Source: Neorhizobium galegae (GTDB taxonomy: Bacteria; Pseudomonadota; Alphaproteobacteria; Rhizobiales; Rhizobiaceae). Taken from it: a DNA stretch of 64,000 bases. Made by a program: the position numbers and the translations under genes. Location: the NCBI RefSeq assembly GCF_017877055.1, contig NZ_JAGIPG010000002.1, forward strand, positions 1,612,001 through 1,676,000. Reading direction: 5' to 3'. Below, piece by piece: positions 53,425 through 64,000 of this stretch. The notes beneath the pieces were generated by a model. That model was not told the DNA's origin and searched no databases. It saw only the letters and a program-made list of their open reading frames with translations. Every line of letters starts with the position of its first letter. The first letter of the stretch is position 1.

Positions 53425-54354
53425 TCAGTTCTTGAAAACCGTGCAGGGCACGGCGTGTGCCCTGATCCTGTTGCACAAGTCGGTCGCCTCGGCTCTGGTT
53501 GCGCGGCCGATCCGCGCCGCATAACGCGGGCGATAGCCGAAATTGCCCCGTTTCTGCCGCACGACGAGCGCCCGTTCCGCGTTGAGCGGCGCCGGCAGCC
53601 GGCCGATCGTGTTGGCAAACAGCTGGCTGGCAATATTCGGATTGTAGTGCGCGGAAAGCTGCACGCCCCATGGCGCCCAATCCGCCGATGCGATCAGAAC
53701 GGTCTCGTTGAGACGCCTCGTCGCGGCGAGCTGTAGGCATCCGTCGATGAAGTTCTTTTGCGGGGCGAGGGCCTGAGCCGCCGTCTTCGGCGGATTGTCC
53801 CTCCATGTCTCCGCCGGGTGACCGGTGATCGCAAACACGTAGTCGCGCGTCTCGATCGGCAGCCGTCCGACCTTCAGGAATGTTTCCAGCCCGGCTTCGC
53901 CGGCATTATAAGCCGCGGCAGCGAGGCCGAGATTGCCGAAACGGTCGCGCAGCTCCCTCAGATAGAGCGAGGACGCGGCAAGGGCTTCTATGACATCGAA
54001 GCTGTTTTGCAGGCCGCGGATCTTCGCGGTCGCCGGCATGAACTGCGCGATGCCTTCGGCGCCTTTCGGGCTCACTGCGTTCGGCCGGAACAGGCTCTCG
54101 CGCCAGATCAGGCGCCCGAAGAATTCCGGTGGCAGCCCGTTCATGACCGCCAGCCGCTCCATGACGTGGCAGAGATCCTCATTGTAGGTTTCGGGGCGGA
54201 TGCACAATCGGCCATTCCCGTCCGACACCGCACGCTCGTATCGGCATTTCGGAGCGGTGGGCTCGTCCGCAGCAACGATGTTCCCGCCAAAGGGCAGAAC
54301 GGCCAAGGACAAGCAGAAGCCTGTCTGCATGAGACGGCGAAACATCATCGACAT
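53425..54354 (-). CDS. Lytic transglycosylase
   Basis: A 309-residue periplasmic enzyme that cuts glycan strands of peptidoglycan, leaving anhydromuramic acid. The N-terminal segment (FRRLMQTGFCLSLAVLPFGG) looks like a signal peptide. The SLT domain carries the catalytic Glu in LIWRESLFRPNAVSPKGAEG, then IAQFMPATA and AAAYNAGEAGLETFL. The C-terminal region (AERALVVRQKRGNFGYRPRY) may be an SPOR-like peptidoglycan-binding part. Its exact subfamily is not clear. Confidence 0.88.
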   Translation of the reverse strand: MSMMFRRLMQTGFCLSLAVLPFGGNIVAADEPTAPKCRYERAVSDGNGRLCIRPETYNEDLCHVMERLAVMNGLPPEFFGRLIWRESLFRPNAVSPKGAEGIAQFMPATAKIRGLQNSFDVIEALAASSLYLRELRDRFGNLGLAAAAYNAGEAGLETFLKVGRLPIETRDYVFAITGHPAETWRDNPPKTAAQALAPQKNFIDGCLQLAATRRLNETVLIASADWAPWGVQLSAHYNPNIASQLFANTIGRLPAPLNAERALVVRQKRGNFGYRPRYAARIGRATRAEATDLCNRIRAHAVPCTVFKN

Positions 54355-54518
54355 GCAGTATGCCTAATCAAGTCCCGGCTTGAAAGCCTTCGCGACAAGA
54401 ACAGGCGGCCGGAATGCCTATCGCCCGGATCGCTCCAGAAGAGATCGGCAGGCCCGGCGCGGCACAACCCTGGGGCCGAGCCCGAGGTTGCCGCCGGCCC
54501 GGCGTTTTCCGGAGGACT

Positions 54519-55823
54519 TTAGCGCAGTTTTCCGACGCCGGAATAGGCAAAGCCGTGCGCTTCGACTTCCCGGGCGCGATAGACGTTGCGCAGATCAACG
54601 AGGACAGGGCTCTTCATGACCGACTTCAGCCGTTCGAGATCGAGTGCGCGAAACTCGTTCCACTCGGTGACCAGAACCGCGACATCCGCGCCCTCCGCTG
54701 CCTGGTAGGGGCCGCTGGCGAATTCGATATCCATCATCTGCCTGGCGTTTGCCATGCCTTCCGGATCGTAGCCGGAGACGATCGCGCCTGCATCCTGCAG
54801 CGTCTGGATGACGGCGATCGCCGGGCTGTCGCGCATGTCGTCGGTGTTCGGCTTGAAGGTCAGCCCGAACACGGCGACCTTCTTGCCGCGCACGTCGCCG
54901 CCGGCAGCTGCGATCACCTTGCGGCCCATGGCACGCTTGCGGGTATCGTTGACGGCGATGGTGGTTTCGATCAGGCGGACAGGGCTGTCATAGTCCTGGG
55001 CGGTCTTTGCGAGCGCCAGCGTGTCCTTCGGGAAGCAGGAGCCGCCATAACCGGGGCCGGCATGCAGGAATTTCGAGCCGATGCGACCGTCGAGGCCGAT
55101 ACCGCGCGAAACGTCCTGGACGTCGGCGCCGACACGCTCGCAGAGGTCGGCCATCTCGTTGATGAAGGTGATCTTCATCGCCAGGAAGGCGTTTGCGGCG
55201 TATTTGATCAGTTCGGACGTGCGGCGGCTGGTGAAGAGGAGCGGCGACTGGTTGAGATAGAGCGGACGGTAGACTTCCGTCATCACCCCGCGGGCGCGCT
55301 CGTCGGAAAGGCCGACGACGATCCGGTCCGGACGCTTGAAGTCCTCGATCGCAGCACCTTCGCGCAGGAATTCGGGGTTGGAGACGACGGCGAAATCTGC
55401 ATCCGGATTGGTTTCGCGGATGATCCGCTCCACCTCGTCGCCCGTGCCGACAGGAACGGTCGACTTGGTGACGATGACGGTGAAGCCGGTCAGCGCTTCG
55501 GCGATTTCGCGTGCTGCGGCATGGACATAGCCGAGATCGGCATGGCCGTCGCCACGGCGCGACGGCGTACCGACCGCGATGAAGACGACATCGGCATCGG
55601 CCACGGCCGGGCCGAGATCCGTGGTGAAGGAAAGGCGACGGGATCTGACGTTTGATTCGACCAGCGCCTCGAGGCCCGGCTCGAAGATCGGAATGACGCC
55701 CTTTTTCAGGGCCTCGATCTTTTCGGCGGCCTTGTCGACGCAGATCACGTCATGTCCGAAATCCGCAAAGCAGGCTCCCGACACGAGGCCGACATAACCC
55801 GATCCAACCATCACGATACGCAT
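54519..55823 (-). CDS. ugd: UDP-glucose 6-dehydrogenase
   Basis: A 434-residue enzyme that oxidises UDP-glucose to UDP-glucuronate for polysaccharide or ornithine/lipid sugars. The NAD-binding start is MRIVMVGSGYVGLVSG. The catalytic Cys263 is in GPGYGGSCFPKDT, with conserved KSTVPVGT and FGLTFKPNTDDMRDS. I chose the ATG at 55823 over a TTG one codon upstream. In rhizobia this gene is also called rkpK. It lies in a row with a lytic transglycosylase and cysQ, all on the minus strand, separated by 160-170 bases. Confidence 0.94.
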   Translation of the reverse strand: MRIVMVGSGYVGLVSGACFADFGHDVICVDKAAEKIEALKKGVIPIFEPGLEALVESNVRSRRLSFTTDLGPAVADADVVFIAVGTPSRRGDGHADLGYVHAAAREIAEALTGFTVIVTKSTVPVGTGDEVERIIRETNPDADFAVVSNPEFLREGAAIEDFKRPDRIVVGLSDERARGVMTEVYRPLYLNQSPLLFTSRRTSELIKYAANAFLAMKITFINEMADLCERVGADVQDVSRGIGLDGRIGSKFLHAGPGYGGSCFPKDTLALAKTAQDYDSPVRLIETTIAVNDTRKRAMGRKVIAAAGGDVRGKKVAVFGLTFKPNTDDMRDSPAIAVIQTLQDAGAIVSGYDPEGMANARQMMDIEFASGPYQAAEGADVAVLVTEWNEFRALDLERLKSVMKSPVLVDLRNVYRAREVEAHGFAYSGVGKLR

Positions 55824-55993
55824 CAATAATCCTCATCCTTGTCCGGCAATCTCACGCGCAGCGGTTTCCTAAGCGCATCCGAAAGGGAATGCAACGCGTC
55901 GGCTTGGCTGTCCGTATCAGGCTCGGGCCAGGCGTTACCCCAGCCGGTCGCCCTGACTGGCCAATATTACCGGGCGATGACAACAGGACGACG

Positions 55994-56791
<798 letters not shown>

Positions 56792-56867
56792 GGCGGCTGG
56801 TCACGTCGGTTGCTTGGACTTCCCATGACACGTTTGCCCCGCGCATGGGAGTCTAAAACGGCTCGGC

Positions 56868-57746
56868 TCAACCGGCCTTGGCGAGATGTTGCCGTGTCGC
56901 GTAAAGCGCGATCGCGGCGGCGTTCGAGACATTGAGCGATTTGATCGCGCCCGGCATGTCGAGGCGGGCAAGCGCGGTGACCGTCTCGCGGGTCTTCTGG
57001 CGCAGGCCCTTGCCTTCCGAACCGAGCACCAGTGCAATCCGGCCGCTGGCAAACGTGCCTTCGAGCGGGGCGGGGCCTTCCGAATCGAGCCCGATCGTCT
57101 GGAAGCCGAGCCGGTGCAATTCCTCGATCGCGTCAGCGAGGTTGGTAATCTGTATATAAGGTATGAGTTCCAGCGCCCCGGAGGCCGATTTGGCGAGCAC
57201 GCCGGATTCGGTCGGGCTATGTCTCTGGGTGGTGATGATGGCGCCGGCGCCGAACGCGACGGCCGAGCGCATGATCGCGCCGACATTGTGCGGGTCGGTC
57301 ACCTGGTCGAGAACCAGCAGCAGCGGACTTTCTTTCAAGCCTTCCAGCCGGCGGATGGGCAGGGGCCGTGTTTCCAGCATCACGCCCTGGTGGATGGCCT
57401 CGGGGCCAAGCACCTTGTCGATATCCTGGGGCGAGACGAATTCGACCGGAAAGGACAGCGTCTCCGGTTCGCCGATCTCGAGCCTTGCAAAGGCGTTCTG
57501 CGTCACCGACAGTTTGATGAGCTTGCGCTCGGGGTTGTCGAGAGCCGCCCGCACCGTGTGCAGGCCATAAAGGAAGACCTGTTCCGCCTGCAGCTGCGGC
57601 GGCTTCCAGTCCTTGTTGGATTTCGGCCGCTTCAGCGGCGGCGTCGGAATTTCTCCGCGTTCGCGCCTGGCATCGCGCACGGCGCGCCGAAGCGTTGCGT
57701 AATGGGTGTCGCGGGTGGATTTGTCTTGTTTGTCGTCCTTGCTCAT
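56868..57746 (-). CDS. rlmB: 23S rRNA 2'-O-ribose guanosine methyltransferase (RlmB/TrmH family)
   Basis: A 292-residue SPOUT-class methyltransferase. It has an N-terminal substrate-binding domain (FLYGLHTVRAALDNPERKLI), and the SPOUT knot with LLVLDQVTDPHNVGAIMRSA, ALVLGSEGKGLRQ and SLNVSNAAAIALYATR. RlmB methylates G2251 in the peptidyl-transferase P loop. A charged N-terminal extension (KDDKQDKSTRDTHYATLRRA) is longer than in E. coli. It is divergent from the tRNA-Tyr promoter. Confidence 0.92.
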   Translation of the reverse strand: MSKDDKQDKSTRDTHYATLRRAVRDARRERGEIPTPPLKRPKSNKDWKPPQLQAEQVFLYGLHTVRAALDNPERKLIKLSVTQNAFARLEIGEPETLSFPVEFVSPQDIDKVLGPEAIHQGVMLETRPLPIRRLEGLKESPLLLVLDQVTDPHNVGAIMRSAVAFGAGAIITTQRHSPTESGVLAKSASGALELIPYIQITNLADAIEELHRLGFQTIGLDSEGPAPLEGTFASGRIALVLGSEGKGLRQKTRETVTALARLDMPGAIKSLNVSNAAAIALYATRQHLAKAG

Positions 57747-57848
57747 CAGGCCTTATAGCCATCCTCGCTCTCCGGGCAAAGCCCTCGACGGGGAGGCGGA
57801 TCGAAAGAGCGACTGATTTATTTTCGTCATTTTTGCTTCTTCCTCGTG

Positions 57849-57877
57849 TTGACAGACGAGAACGAGGCGGTCATATA
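57849..57877 (+). promoter_or_regulatory. Sigma-70 promoter of the tRNA-Tyr/tRNA-Gly genes
   Basis: TTGACA, a spacer of exactly 17 bases, then CATATA. This is very close to the rhizobial consensus CTTGAC-N17-CTATAT. Transcription would start about 65 bases before tRNA-Tyr. Confidence 0.7.
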
Positions 57878-57948
57878 CGCGGCGCAGATCGAGGGGCGGC
57901 AAGCTTCAAGGTCTGACGAACTTGGTCTCACGATCCGGACGAAAAACT

Positions 57949-58033
57949 GGAGAGATGCCCGAGTGGTTAAAGGGGACGGACTGTAAATCCGTTGGCTCAG
58001 CCTACGTTGGTTCAAATCCAACTCTCTCCACCA
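57949..58033 (+). tRNA. tRNA-Tyr (anticodon GTA)
   Basis: An 85-base class II tRNA with a long variable arm and encoded CCA. The acceptor GGAGAGA pairs with TCTCTCC, the anticodon GTA is at 57983-57985, and the T loop is GGTTCAAATCC. Confidence 0.97.
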
Positions 58034-58058
58034 TTCGTCTCTGATCGGACACCACACC

Positions 58059-58132
58059 GCGGGTATAGCTCAATGGTAGAGCAGCAGCCTTCCAAGCTGA
58101 ATACGCGGGTTCGATTCCCGCTACCCGCTCCA
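58059..58132 (+). tRNA. tRNA-Gly (anticodon TCC)
   Basis: A 74-base tRNA with encoded CCA. The acceptor GCGGGTA pairs with TACCCGC, and the anticodon loop CTTCCAA carries TCC at 58091-58093. It follows tRNA-Tyr by 25 bases and is probably in the same transcript, which may continue into tuf. Confidence 0.97.
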
Positions 58133-58340
58133 TAATCTCCAGCGATTTACACAGATGCGTGCCGGTCGGTGCAACGCTCCCCGGCTCCCTGTCGAAGCGG
58201 GCCTGCCGGGGGGCTATTTGCGCTACTGGCGCTCGCAAACTCGCTGAAGCCCGAAGTTAAGAGCCGTTCTGGATCTTGAAGTCAGTACGTGCTGAACCGG
58301 GCCGTCCTCGGGCATTTTCCGGCCGATTTCGCCTGCTCCC

Positions 58341-58369
58341 CTTGTCCTGGCGCGCGTCGTAATTATGTC
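58341..58369 (+). promoter_or_regulatory. Possible promoter in the 319-base leader before tuf
   Basis: CTTGTC, 17 bases, TATGTC. The interval between tRNA-Gly and tuf has no gene. The tuf ribosome binding site is AGGAAG, seven bases before the ATG. tuf may also be read from the tRNA promoter upstream, as in other bacteria. Confidence 0.4.
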
Positions 58370-58451
58370 TTGCGCATTCTAGTGGAAAGCCTTAAACGGC
58401 GACACCAAACCCGGTCGCCGGGTCCACCCTTATGTTCACAGGAAGCATTCA

Positions 58452-59627
<1,176 letters not shown>

Positions 59628-59649
59628 TCGATAGCGACATCGAAATAGC

Positions 59650-59680
59650 AAAGGCCCTGCCGGCAACGGCGGGGCCTTTC
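59650..59680 (+). terminator. Intrinsic terminator after tuf
   Basis: AAAGGCCCTGCCG pairs with CGGCGGGGCCTTT around a short loop (GCAA), followed by TCGCTTTT. It lies 22 bases after the tuf stop codon. Confidence 0.85.
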
Positions 59681-60285
59681 GCTTTTGGGCCCTGACGCTG
59701 AGTCAGCCAGGCGGCTCACCCAGAGTCGGTTCGTGGGAAAGCTTGCTCTCGTAACGGAAATGAACCTTGTCGCGGCCTGGCACATCGCAGACTGCCGAGC
59801 CTTAGGCGGTGACAGGCCCGCTGCAGCTAGGCTAGGTGCTGTCAGACCGACCTTGGAATTGTCGGATGCCGGCAGGGGAGGCGGGCAGACATCCACCCGA
59901 GTCGGCAAGTCGCCGCCCGGTGACCGGGTGGGGAGCAAGCGTAAATGCCCGTCGGCGATCACTTCTACTGGTGGAAGCGCCGGGCAAACGATTGCTTCCC
60001 CTTGCGAATCGCCTCCCGGCCAGACCTCTTGCGGGAGTCTCTGCCGATCAATCGAAGCCATTGCGGATCGGCTGGCGGGCAAGAAAATCCCCGCAGACGG
60101 CGCCGAGTCGGCGCTTCCGACCCTTCGCTTTGTAGAGGCATCCGACCGGTCCGGCCGAAAGCTCAGGTAGAACGGTCCCGATATTCAAAAATGCTCTTGC
60201 AAAGCGCAGCGCATCCCCTTAAAGGGAGCGCCTAGCCAGTTGGCGGCGAGCCGGAGTTTCCGGTTTTCGGTTCCGCCAGGGTTGA
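59681..60285. other. Gene-free interval between tuf and tRNA-Trp
   Basis: About 600 bases of high-GC sequence. A plus-strand frame at 59685-60170 and an antisense one at 59435-60082 are open but have no family features, no ribosome binding site and odd composition, so I do not call them. A small CCCGG-TGA-CCGGG hairpin lies near 59926. The tRNA-Trp promoter should be in its last 100 bases. I see nothing else. Confidence 0.4.
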
Positions 60286-60361
<76 letters not shown>

Positions 60362-60558
60362 TTTTCAGATGATTGGCGCGAAATTATCCGCAGCGGAATT
60401 GTCGGGAAATGGCTGCCGTGCAAAACGGCGAAATTTCATCGAACACTGTTTTCCCTCTTGTGTAAAGGGGAAGGGGTGTTTATGTAGGTCAAAACAGACA
60501 CGCGGTGCGTGGGGCTGAGCAAGTTCAGCTTTACGCGCCGTAATTGCGTGGGCAATCA

Positions 60559-60759
60559 ATGGCATCCAAGACCAATCCAGTTACGTTTCTGCGCCAGGTG
60601 CGATCCGAAGCGTCGAAAATCCATTGGCCCTCGCGTCGCGAGACCATGATTTCTACGGCCATGGTTCTGGTTATGGTTGTGTTCGCTGCGCTGTTTTTCT
60701 TCGCTGCAGACCAGCTCATGGGATGGTTGCTCCGTCTCGTACTGAACGTCAGCGTTTGA
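60559..60759 (+). CDS. secE: Preprotein translocase subunit SecE
   Basis: A 66-residue subunit with the single membrane span of the short SecE form (MISTAMVLVMVVFAALFFFA). Before it is the conserved amphipathic segment PVTFLRQVRSEASKIHWPSR. It clamps SecY in the inner-membrane translocon. I chose the ATG at 60559, where the product starts MASKTNPV. nusG follows 19 bases downstream in the same operon. Confidence 0.95.
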   Translation: MASKTNPVTFLRQVRSEASKIHWPSRRETMISTAMVLVMVVFAALFFFAADQLMGWLLRLVLNVSV

Positions 60760-60778
60760 TTTCTGGAGAATAAAAAAG

Positions 60779-61309
60779 ATGGCGGCGCGTTGGTACATCG
60801 TCCACGCATATTCCAATTTTGAGAAGAAGGTGGCTGAGGACATCGAGAACAAGGCTCGCCAGAAGGGGCTTGAGCATCTGTTTGAGAAGATCCTGGTTCC
60901 GACCGAGAAGGTCGTCGAGGTGCGCCGCGGCCGCAAGGTCGATTCCGAGCGCAAGTTCTTTCCGGGTTACGTCATGGTCCGGGCAAATCTGACCGACGAA
61001 GCCTATCACCTGATCAAGAACACGCCGAAGGTCACCGGCTTTCTTGGCTCCGACAACAAGCCGGTTCCGATCCCGGACTTCGAGGCCGAGCGCATCCTCG
61101 GCCAGGTCCAGGAAGGCGTCGAGCGGCCGAAGTCCTCGATCACTTTCGAGATCGGCGAGCAGGTTCGTGTATCGGACGGTCCGTTCGCGTCCTTCAATGG
61201 CACCGTTCAGGATGTCGACGAGGAGCGTTCGCGCCTCAAGGTCGAAGTCTCGATCTTCGGCCGTGCGACCCCGGTCGAGCTGGAATACGCTCAGGTCGAA
61301 AAGGTCTGA
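60779..61309 (+). CDS. nusG: Transcription termination/antitermination protein NusG
   Basis: A 176-residue elongation factor. The N-terminal NGN domain (RWYIVHAYSNFEKKVAEDIE) binds RNA polymerase. The C-terminal KOW domain (VRVSDGPFASFNGTVQDVD) binds Rho or ribosomal protein S10. It couples transcription with translation. The order secE-nusG-rplK is standard. Confidence 0.97.
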   Translation: MAARWYIVHAYSNFEKKVAEDIENKARQKGLEHLFEKILVPTEKVVEVRRGRKVDSERKFFPGYVMVRANLTDEAYHLIKNTPKVTGFLGSDNKPVPIPDFEAERILGQVQEGVERPKSSITFEIGEQVRVSDGPFASFNGTVQDVDEERSRLKVEVSIFGRATPVELEYAQVEKV

Positions 61310-61486
61310 TGAGTTTCGAAATGGGGCCTGCTGTTTGTTCAGCGGGCCTCGTGCGGCGTTTGCCGCAAGCGCGTGGGAGGAGCGGTGCCTTAGCCGGGCA
61401 CTTTGGCCGAACCACGCAACCGCAGCCGCCGGCGAAGACCGGCATGTCGGATCGGGAAACCGGTCTCTAACGAAAGGCAGAGAGTA
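61310..61486 (+). promoter_or_regulatory. Structured leader of rplK-rplA
   Basis: A gene-free leader with two hairpins: GGCCTGCTG pairs with CAGCGGGCC around TTTGTT, and GCGGC pairs with GCCGC around GTTT. A third possible pair is GTGCC/GGCAC. In many bacteria L1 binds a leader here to repress its own operon. This leader is a candidate, but I cannot match a specific L1-binding fold by eye. Confidence 0.4.
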
Positions 61487-61918
61487 ATGGCTAAGAAAGT
61501 TATGGGCCAGCTCAAGTTGCAGGTAAAGGCAGGGTCGGCCAATCCGTCCCCGCCGATCGGTCCTGCACTTGGTCAGCGCGGCATCAACATCATGGAATTC
61601 TGCAAGGCATTCAACGCCGCCACGCAGGAAATGGAAAAGGGCATGCCGATCCCGGTCGTCATCACCTATTTCCAGGACAAGTCCTTCACCTTCGCGATGA
61701 AGCAGCCTCCGGTCAGCTACTGGCTGAAGAAGGAAGCGAAGATCACCTCGGGTTCCAAGACCCCGGGCAAGGGCGCCAAGGCTGGCACCCTGACCAAGGC
61801 TCAGATCCAGACCATCGCCCAGGCGAAGATGAAGGATCTGAACGCGGCCGATCTCGAAGGCGCAATGGCCATGATCGAGGGCTCCGCCCGCGCCATGGGC
61901 CTGGAAGTGGTGGCTTAA
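61487..61918 (+). CDS. rplK: 50S ribosomal protein L11
   Basis: A 143-residue protein of the GTPase-associated centre, binding 23S rRNA near position 1070. It starts [19 protein letters not shown], then [20 protein letters not shown], the L11 signature. The GAAAGGCAGAGAG before the ATG at 61487 gives a ribosome binding site. rplA starts two bases after its stop. Confidence 0.98.
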   Translation: MAKKVMGQLKLQVKAGSANPSPPIGPALGQRGINIMEFCKAFNAATQEMEKGMPIPVVITYFQDKSFTFAMKQPPVSYWLKKEAKITSGSKTPGKGAKAGTLTKAQIQTIAQAKMKDLNAADLEGAMAMIEGSARAMGLEVVA

Positions 61919-61919
61919 C

Positions 61920-62615
61920 ATGGCAAAGCTTGCAAAGCGTATTCAGAAGATCCGCGAAGGCGTCGACCCCACCAAGCTGGTCGCCCTGACGGAAGCCATC
62001 TCGATGGTCAAGGTTCGTGCCACGGCGAAGTTCGACGAAACCGTCGAAATCTCCATGAACCTCGGCGTTGATCCGCGTCACGCAGACCAGATGGTCCGGG
62101 GTGTGGTCAACCTGCCGAACGGCACCGGCCGTGACGTTCGCGTCGCAGTCTTCGCACGTGGCGCCAAGGCTGACGAAGCGAAAGCTGCCGGTGCGGACAT
62201 CGTCGGCGCCGAAGACCTCGTCGAAATCGTCCAGGGCGGCAAGATCGACTTCGATCGCTGCATCGCCACCCCGGACATGATGCCGCTCGTCGGCCGTCTC
62301 GGTAAGGTCCTCGGCCCGCGCGGCATGATGCCGAACCCGAAGGTCGGAACCGTGACCATGGACGTCGCGGGCGCCGTCAAGGCTTCCAAGGGCGGTGCCG
62401 TCGAGTTCCGCGTCGAGAAGGCTGGTATCATCCATGCCGGCATCGGCAAGGCCTCGTTCGAAGCCAAGGCTCTCGAAGAGAACATCAAGGCTTTCGCCGA
62501 TGCCGTCATCAAGGCCAAGCCGGCTGGCGCCAAGGGCAACTACGTCAAGCGCGTAGCCATTTCTTCGACCATGGGCCCGGGCGTGAAGATCGACCCGTCG
62601 ACGGTCACGGCTTAA
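61920..62615 (+). CDS. rplA: 50S ribosomal protein L1
   Basis: A 231-residue protein of the L1 stalk, which helps deacylated tRNA leave the E site; in other bacteria it also represses its own operon. Signature segments are [20 protein letters not shown] and [20 protein letters not shown]. It starts two bases after the rplK stop, so the two are translationally linked. Confidence 0.98.
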   Translation: MAKLAKRIQKIREGVDPTKLVALTEAISMVKVRATAKFDETVEISMNLGVDPRHADQMVRGVVNLPNGTGRDVRVAVFARGAKADEAKAAGADIVGAEDLVEIVQGGKIDFDRCIATPDMMPLVGRLGKVLGPRGMMPNPKVGTVTMDVAGAVKASKGGAVEFRVEKAGIIHAGIGKASFEAKALEENIKAFADAVIKAKPAGAKGNYVKRVAISSTMGPGVKIDPSTVTA

Positions 62616-62622
62616 AGATTTG

Positions 62623-62694
62623 CCGGAGCTTTCGGGCTCCGGTCGCATGAATTCCCGGTCCTTCGGGGCCGGGAATTTCCCAGGGAAACCTGGG
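62623..62694 (+). promoter_or_regulatory. Three consecutive hairpins in the rplA-rplJ gap
   Basis: First, CCGGAGC pairs with GCTCCGG (62623-62642). Second, AATTCCCGGTCC pairs with GGGCCGGGAATT around a TTCG tetraloop (62650-62677). Third, TTCCCAGG pairs with CCTGGGAA around a GAAA tetraloop (62677-62696). None has a T tract, so they are not classical terminators. They may be an attenuator, an RNase III site or a stabilising end that sets the ratio between rplKA and rplJL. Confidence 0.7.
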
Positions 62695-62839
62695 AATTCC
62701 TGTCCGAGATTGCGGGTGGTTTCGACCTTAATCACTTGATGCCTGCATGAGACGGGTAAGACCCGAGATTTTTGAGGTGCCATGCGCCTCGTAAAATCGG
62801 TTCGAGCCTAGTGTGCCTTGTGCCTGGAGCCTTACGGCG

Positions 62840-62958
62840 ACAGAGCGAGGGGACAGGATCCTCAAGCGTCGCTTGGGGTCCTAATCAAGGGATCCCTTGA
62901 GGCAAAGGCAACCCGATGGGGCCTGCAGGATTGCGGTCCCGTCAACTGGAGACAGACA
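62840..62958 (+). promoter_or_regulatory. Putative L10 leader of rplJ-rplL
   Basis: The untranslated RNA before rplJ has GATCCTCAAGCG pairing with CGCTTGGGGTC, then the perfect palindrome TCAAGGGATCCCTTGA (62885-62900), and a G-rich stretch close to the GTG start. In E. coli and many other bacteria the L10-L7/L12 complex binds a leader at this position to repress translation. The position and structure fit; I did not verify the kink-turn. Confidence 0.5.
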
Positions 62959-63480
62959 GTGGAAAGAGCGGAAAAGCGCGAATTTGTCACGGAGCTGAAC
63001 GAAGTCTTCAAGGCTTCTGGTTCGGTTGTCGTGGCCCACTATGCTGGTGTCACAGTTGCGCAGATGAACGATTTTCGTTCGAAGATGCGCGCTGCTGGCG
63101 GCACCGTCAAAGTCGCGAAGAACCGTCTGGCCAAGATCGCTCTTCAGGGTACGGAGTCGGAAGGGATGTCAAATCTCTTCAAGGGTCAGACGCTGATCGC
63201 ATTCAGCGAAGACCCGGTAACGGCTCCGAAGGTCGTCATGGATTTCGCCAAGACCAATGACAAGATCATTGTTCTGGGTGGTTCCATGGGTGCAACCACG
63301 CTCACTGCGGATGCGGTCAAGTCGCTTGCGACCCTGCCTTCGCTGGACGAGCTTCGCGGCAAGCTGCTGGGCCTCTTGAATGCCCCGGCCACCCGCGTCG
63401 CTACGGTTGTTGCAGCACCGGCAAGCCAGCTTGCCCGCGTGTTCGCGGCCTACGCCAAGAAGGACGAGGAAGCCGCTTAA
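62959..63480 (+). CDS. rplJ: 50S ribosomal protein L10
   Basis: A 173-residue protein that anchors L7/L12 dimers to the ribosome. It starts with GTG (product [20 protein letters not shown]), with TGGAGAC upstream. The rRNA-binding part is [20 protein letters not shown]. The C-terminal helix for L7/L12 binding ends in [14 protein letters not shown] longer frame upstream runs through the leader and is rejected. Confidence 0.96.
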   Translation: MERAEKREFVTELNEVFKASGSVVVAHYAGVTVAQMNDFRSKMRAAGGTVKVAKNRLAKIALQGTESEGMSNLFKGQTLIAFSEDPVTAPKVVMDFAKTNDKIIVLGGSMGATTLTADAVKSLATLPSLDELRGKLLGLLNAPATRVATVVAAPASQLARVFAAYAKKDEEAA

Positions 63481-63540
63481 GGCGGTTTTTCGCTGTTCAT
63501 ACCCAAATCAAGTTCGAACCGAATATAAGGAACTAGTAAA

Positions 63541-63921
<381 letters not shown>

Positions 63922-63931
63922 TATCGGAATG

Positions 63932-63958
63932 CGGCGGGAGAGGTCTCCTCTCCCGCCG
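63932..63958 (+). terminator. Strong hairpin after rplL (terminator or attenuator)
   Basis: CGGCGGGAGAGG pairs perfectly with CCTCTCCCGCCG around a three-base loop, followed by GTTTCC. In most bacteria rpoB follows rplL; a partial terminator here would reduce transcription into rpoB, which is just outside the window. Confidence 0.65.
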
Positions 63959-64000
63959 GTTTCCTCCGAACATATTACCCAGGAACCGTCAAAACGGTTC

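Noticed and set aside
59685..60170. A 161-residue frame between tuf and tRNA-Trp
   Set aside because: No ribosome binding site, no family, and the start lies in the tuf terminator region. Open by chance in GC-rich DNA.

Overview
The window is a stretch of ordinary core chromosome from an alphaproteobacterium of the Rhizobiaceae (Rhizobium, Neorhizobium, Agrobacterium or Ensifer type). The evidence is the high-GC codon use, the divK-pleD pair, many small families typical of rhizobia (DUF3572, DUF6105, DUF2155, NDUFA12 next to aat-accC-accB), an alphaproteobacterial SOS box (GTTC-N7-GTTC) at dinB, and the tuf / tRNA-Trp / secE-nusG / rplKAJL order. I see no prophage, insertion sequence, CRISPR array, secretion cluster or biosynthetic island. 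The species cannot be fixed from the sequence alone.

Layout. 1-10 kb: the 3' part of dnaE, a rhizobial palindromic repeat, an L,D-transpeptidase, an SOS-controlled dinB, a GNAT enzyme, a DUF3572/HAD pair, and divK-pleD (cell-cycle phosphorelay and c-di-GMP). 9.8-10.6 kb: a gene-free interval with a probable small RNA, then rpmG. 10.8-22.7 kb (minus strand): a long row of tightly packed genes, pyrB, a pseudo-dihydroorotase, plsY and dprA, then topA, rnr, DUF983, NUDIX and an MFS gene, many with overlapping stop and start codons. 22.8-28.7 kb: an acyl-CoA dehydrogenase, an AEC transporter with a divergent TetR gene, a truncated globin, a CtrA/DnaA-box promoter before a small membrane gene and DUF6105, ruvX and a UPF0173 hydrolase. 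28.8-36.5 kb: gatC-gatA and gatB, separated by a YjhX-type toxin gene, a GNAT gene and small unknowns; further GNAT genes, an NDUFA12 gene and a DUF2155 gene. 36.5-43.7 kb (minus): aat, accC, accB, aroQ, a DsbA-like thiol oxidoreductase and rne. 44-49.5 kb: amiC, mrcA and prfB, the last with a programmed +1 frameshift. 49.5-57.8 kb: a Bcr/CflA exporter and its divergent TetR gene with a clear operator, nadK, tRNA-Thr, a Gly/Ser-rich secreted protein, a lytic transglycosylase, ugd, cysQ and rlmB. 57.8-64 kb: tRNA-Tyr, tRNA-Gly, tuf, tRNA-Trp, secE, nusG, rplK, rplA, rplJ and rplL with structured leaders.

How the genes work together. Most encode information processing: replication and repair (dnaE, dinB, dprA, ruvX, topA), RNA decay (rnr, rne), translation (gatCAB, prfB, tuf, ribosomal proteins, rlmB, aat, tRNAs) and transcription elongation (nusG). 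A second theme is envelope building: L,D-transpeptidase, AmiC, PBP1A, lytic transglycosylase, plsY, accBC and ugd. Regulation can be read directly at several places: the LexA box at dinB, the prfB frameshift site, the operator over the TetR promoter at 50.9 kb, and RNA hairpins in the rplA-rplJ region.

The most interesting items are the CtrA plus DnaA box promoter at 26.9 kb, the dihydroorotase homologue that has lost its metal ligands, the probable small RNA at 10.3-10.47 kb, the YjhX-type gene facing a GNAT gene, and the probably leaderless TetR mRNA. None is a dramatic new system. All database and folding statements here are unverified.
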